The position numbers were made by a program, and so were the translations under genes. A stretch of 5,377 nt of DNA from Bacteroidales bacterium (GTDB lineage: Bacteria; Bacteroidota; Bacteroidia; Bacteroidales; UBA10428): NCBI GenBank assembly GCA_016926235.1, contig JAFGOZ010000133.1, forward strand, positions 1 to 5,377, read 5' to 3'. Below are positions 5,032-5,377 of the stretch, one piece after another. The notes under the pieces are model-generated. The model did no database searches. It worked only from the letters and a program-made list of their open reading frames with translations, and was not told the origin of the DNA. How positions within the stretch are numbered: the stretch's first letter is position 1; each line of letters starts with the position of its first letter.

Positions 5032-5352
5032 ATGGAATTTCAAGTCGAATTTACGACTCGAGCAATTAAAGACTTAAAGAAATTACCAAAGAGCGTACAA
5101 AAACATATATTAAAAGAATCGATACGATTAGAAACTGAGCCATTTCAATTTAAGAATAAGATCAAGAAAATACGTGGCATTAATTTTCTTTGTTACCGTT
5201 TAAGAATAGACTTTCAATCTGATTCATATCGGTTATTCTATGGCATAGATGAAAATATCATTAACGTACTTAGAATTATATCGAAGAAAGATGTATATTC
5301 CGGTCCAAACCTGCCACCCATTCCGGTGAAACCTGCCACCTGTTCCGGCTGA
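5032..5352 (+). CDS. RelE/ParE-superfamily toxin, C-terminus altered by IS insertion
   Basis: A 106-residue reading frame whose first ~87 residues are a RelE/ParE-type toxin: FTTRAIKDLKKLPKSVQKHI (7-26) forms the helical N-terminal part, and NFLCYRLRIDFQSDSYRLFY (51-70) with VLRIISKKDVY (79-89) forms the sheet. Arg56, Arg58, Arg67, Arg81 and the Lys-Lys-Asp end are the basic set usual in RelE-like ribosome-dependent mRNA interferases. From about residue 88 on, the frame is encoded by the insertion-sequence end (GPNLPPIPVKPATCSG), so the native stop is lost and about 17 foreign residues replace the natural tail. Because most of these toxins end within a few residues of this KKDV motif, activity may survive. 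The start codon follows the antitoxin stop by one base. Confidence 0.83.
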   Translation: MEFQVEFTTRAIKDLKKLPKSVQKHILKESIRLETEPFQFKNKIKKIRGINFLCYRLRIDFQSDSYRLFYGIDENIINVLRIISKKDVYSGPNLPPIPVKPATCSG

Positions 5353-5377
5353 AAGTTGCCACCCATTCCGGTTGAAA
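5292..5377. mobile_element. Terminal repeats of a second IS21-type insertion sequence
   Basis: Four copies of TTCCGG occur at 5298, 5321, 5343 and 5366, spaced 23, 22 and 23 bp. They are separated by units such as AAACCTGCCACCC and AAAGTTGCCACCC. Tandem end repeats of about 22 bp next to a TG terminus (5292-5293, TGTATATTCCGG) fit the IS21 family. The element cuts into the end of the module 3 toxin gene and continues past the window, so its transposase genes are not visible. The exact first base is inferred from the TG rule. Confidence 0.65.

Noticed and set aside
1..5377. A single composite transposon bounded by the two IS ends
   Set aside because: The terminal repeats at the two edges are different sequences, so they are not two copies of one element.
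1..5377. CRISPR array, tRNA or rRNA genes
   Set aside because: No regularly spaced direct repeats with unique spacers (the 22-25 bp repeats at the edges are IS termini) and no tRNA- or rRNA-like sequence was recognised.

Overview
The window suggests a Gram-negative-type bacterium. It holds a type II lipoprotein signal and a secreted pectinesterase-like protein with accessory Ig-like domains, as found in plant-polysaccharide degraders. The rest is an accessory stretch rich in toxin-antitoxin (TA) modules and transposon ends. I cannot name the genus from sequence alone. The pectinesterase body (about 395-2100) is visibly richer in G+C than the strongly AT-rich remainder (about 2120-5290), so the window looks like a mosaic of transferred pieces.

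Layout: (1) 1-86 is the terminal part of an IS21-type insertion sequence, with tandem end repeats but no transposase in view. (2) 87-394 has only short decayed coding remnants and a perfect 11-bp-arm hairpin. (3) 395-2588 on the minus strand is a lipoprotein/pectinesterase gene. The signal peptide, lipobox and ribosome binding site lie in one frame (from 2588), and the Ig-like, pectinesterase and Ig-like domains lie in another (to 395). Removing one A from a four-A run at 2264-2267 joins them into a protein of about 730 residues. (4) 2589-2676 is a divergent promoter region with a palindrome. (5) 2677-3319 is a VapB/VapC pair with a complete PIN active site. (6) 3320-3666 is a spacer with a bulged inverted repeat and the promoter/operator of the next pair. 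(7) 3667-4238 is a Phd/YefM-type antitoxin with a ParE/RelE-type toxin. (8) 4239-4766 is a spacer holding two abutting palindromic, MITE-like elements, an attC-like motif and a strong promoter with a 14-bp palindrome. (9) 4767-5352 is a second Phd/YefM-type antitoxin with a RelE/ParE-type toxin, whose last codons are supplied by (10) the end of a different IS21-type element (about 5292-5377), which runs out of the window.

The three TA pairs all run on the plus strand, antitoxin first, with overlapping or nearly abutting genes and their own promoters. Modules two and three have look-alike promoters with 14-bp palindromes on or beside the -10 box, consistent with self-repression. The picture is a TA-rich genomic island or cassette-like region built up by insertion. 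I see no convincing new defence or metabolic system. The most unusual items are the frame-split, compositionally chimeric lipoprotein-pectinesterase, its missing active-site Gln, the shared TA operator layout and the stacked palindromic elements between TA modules.
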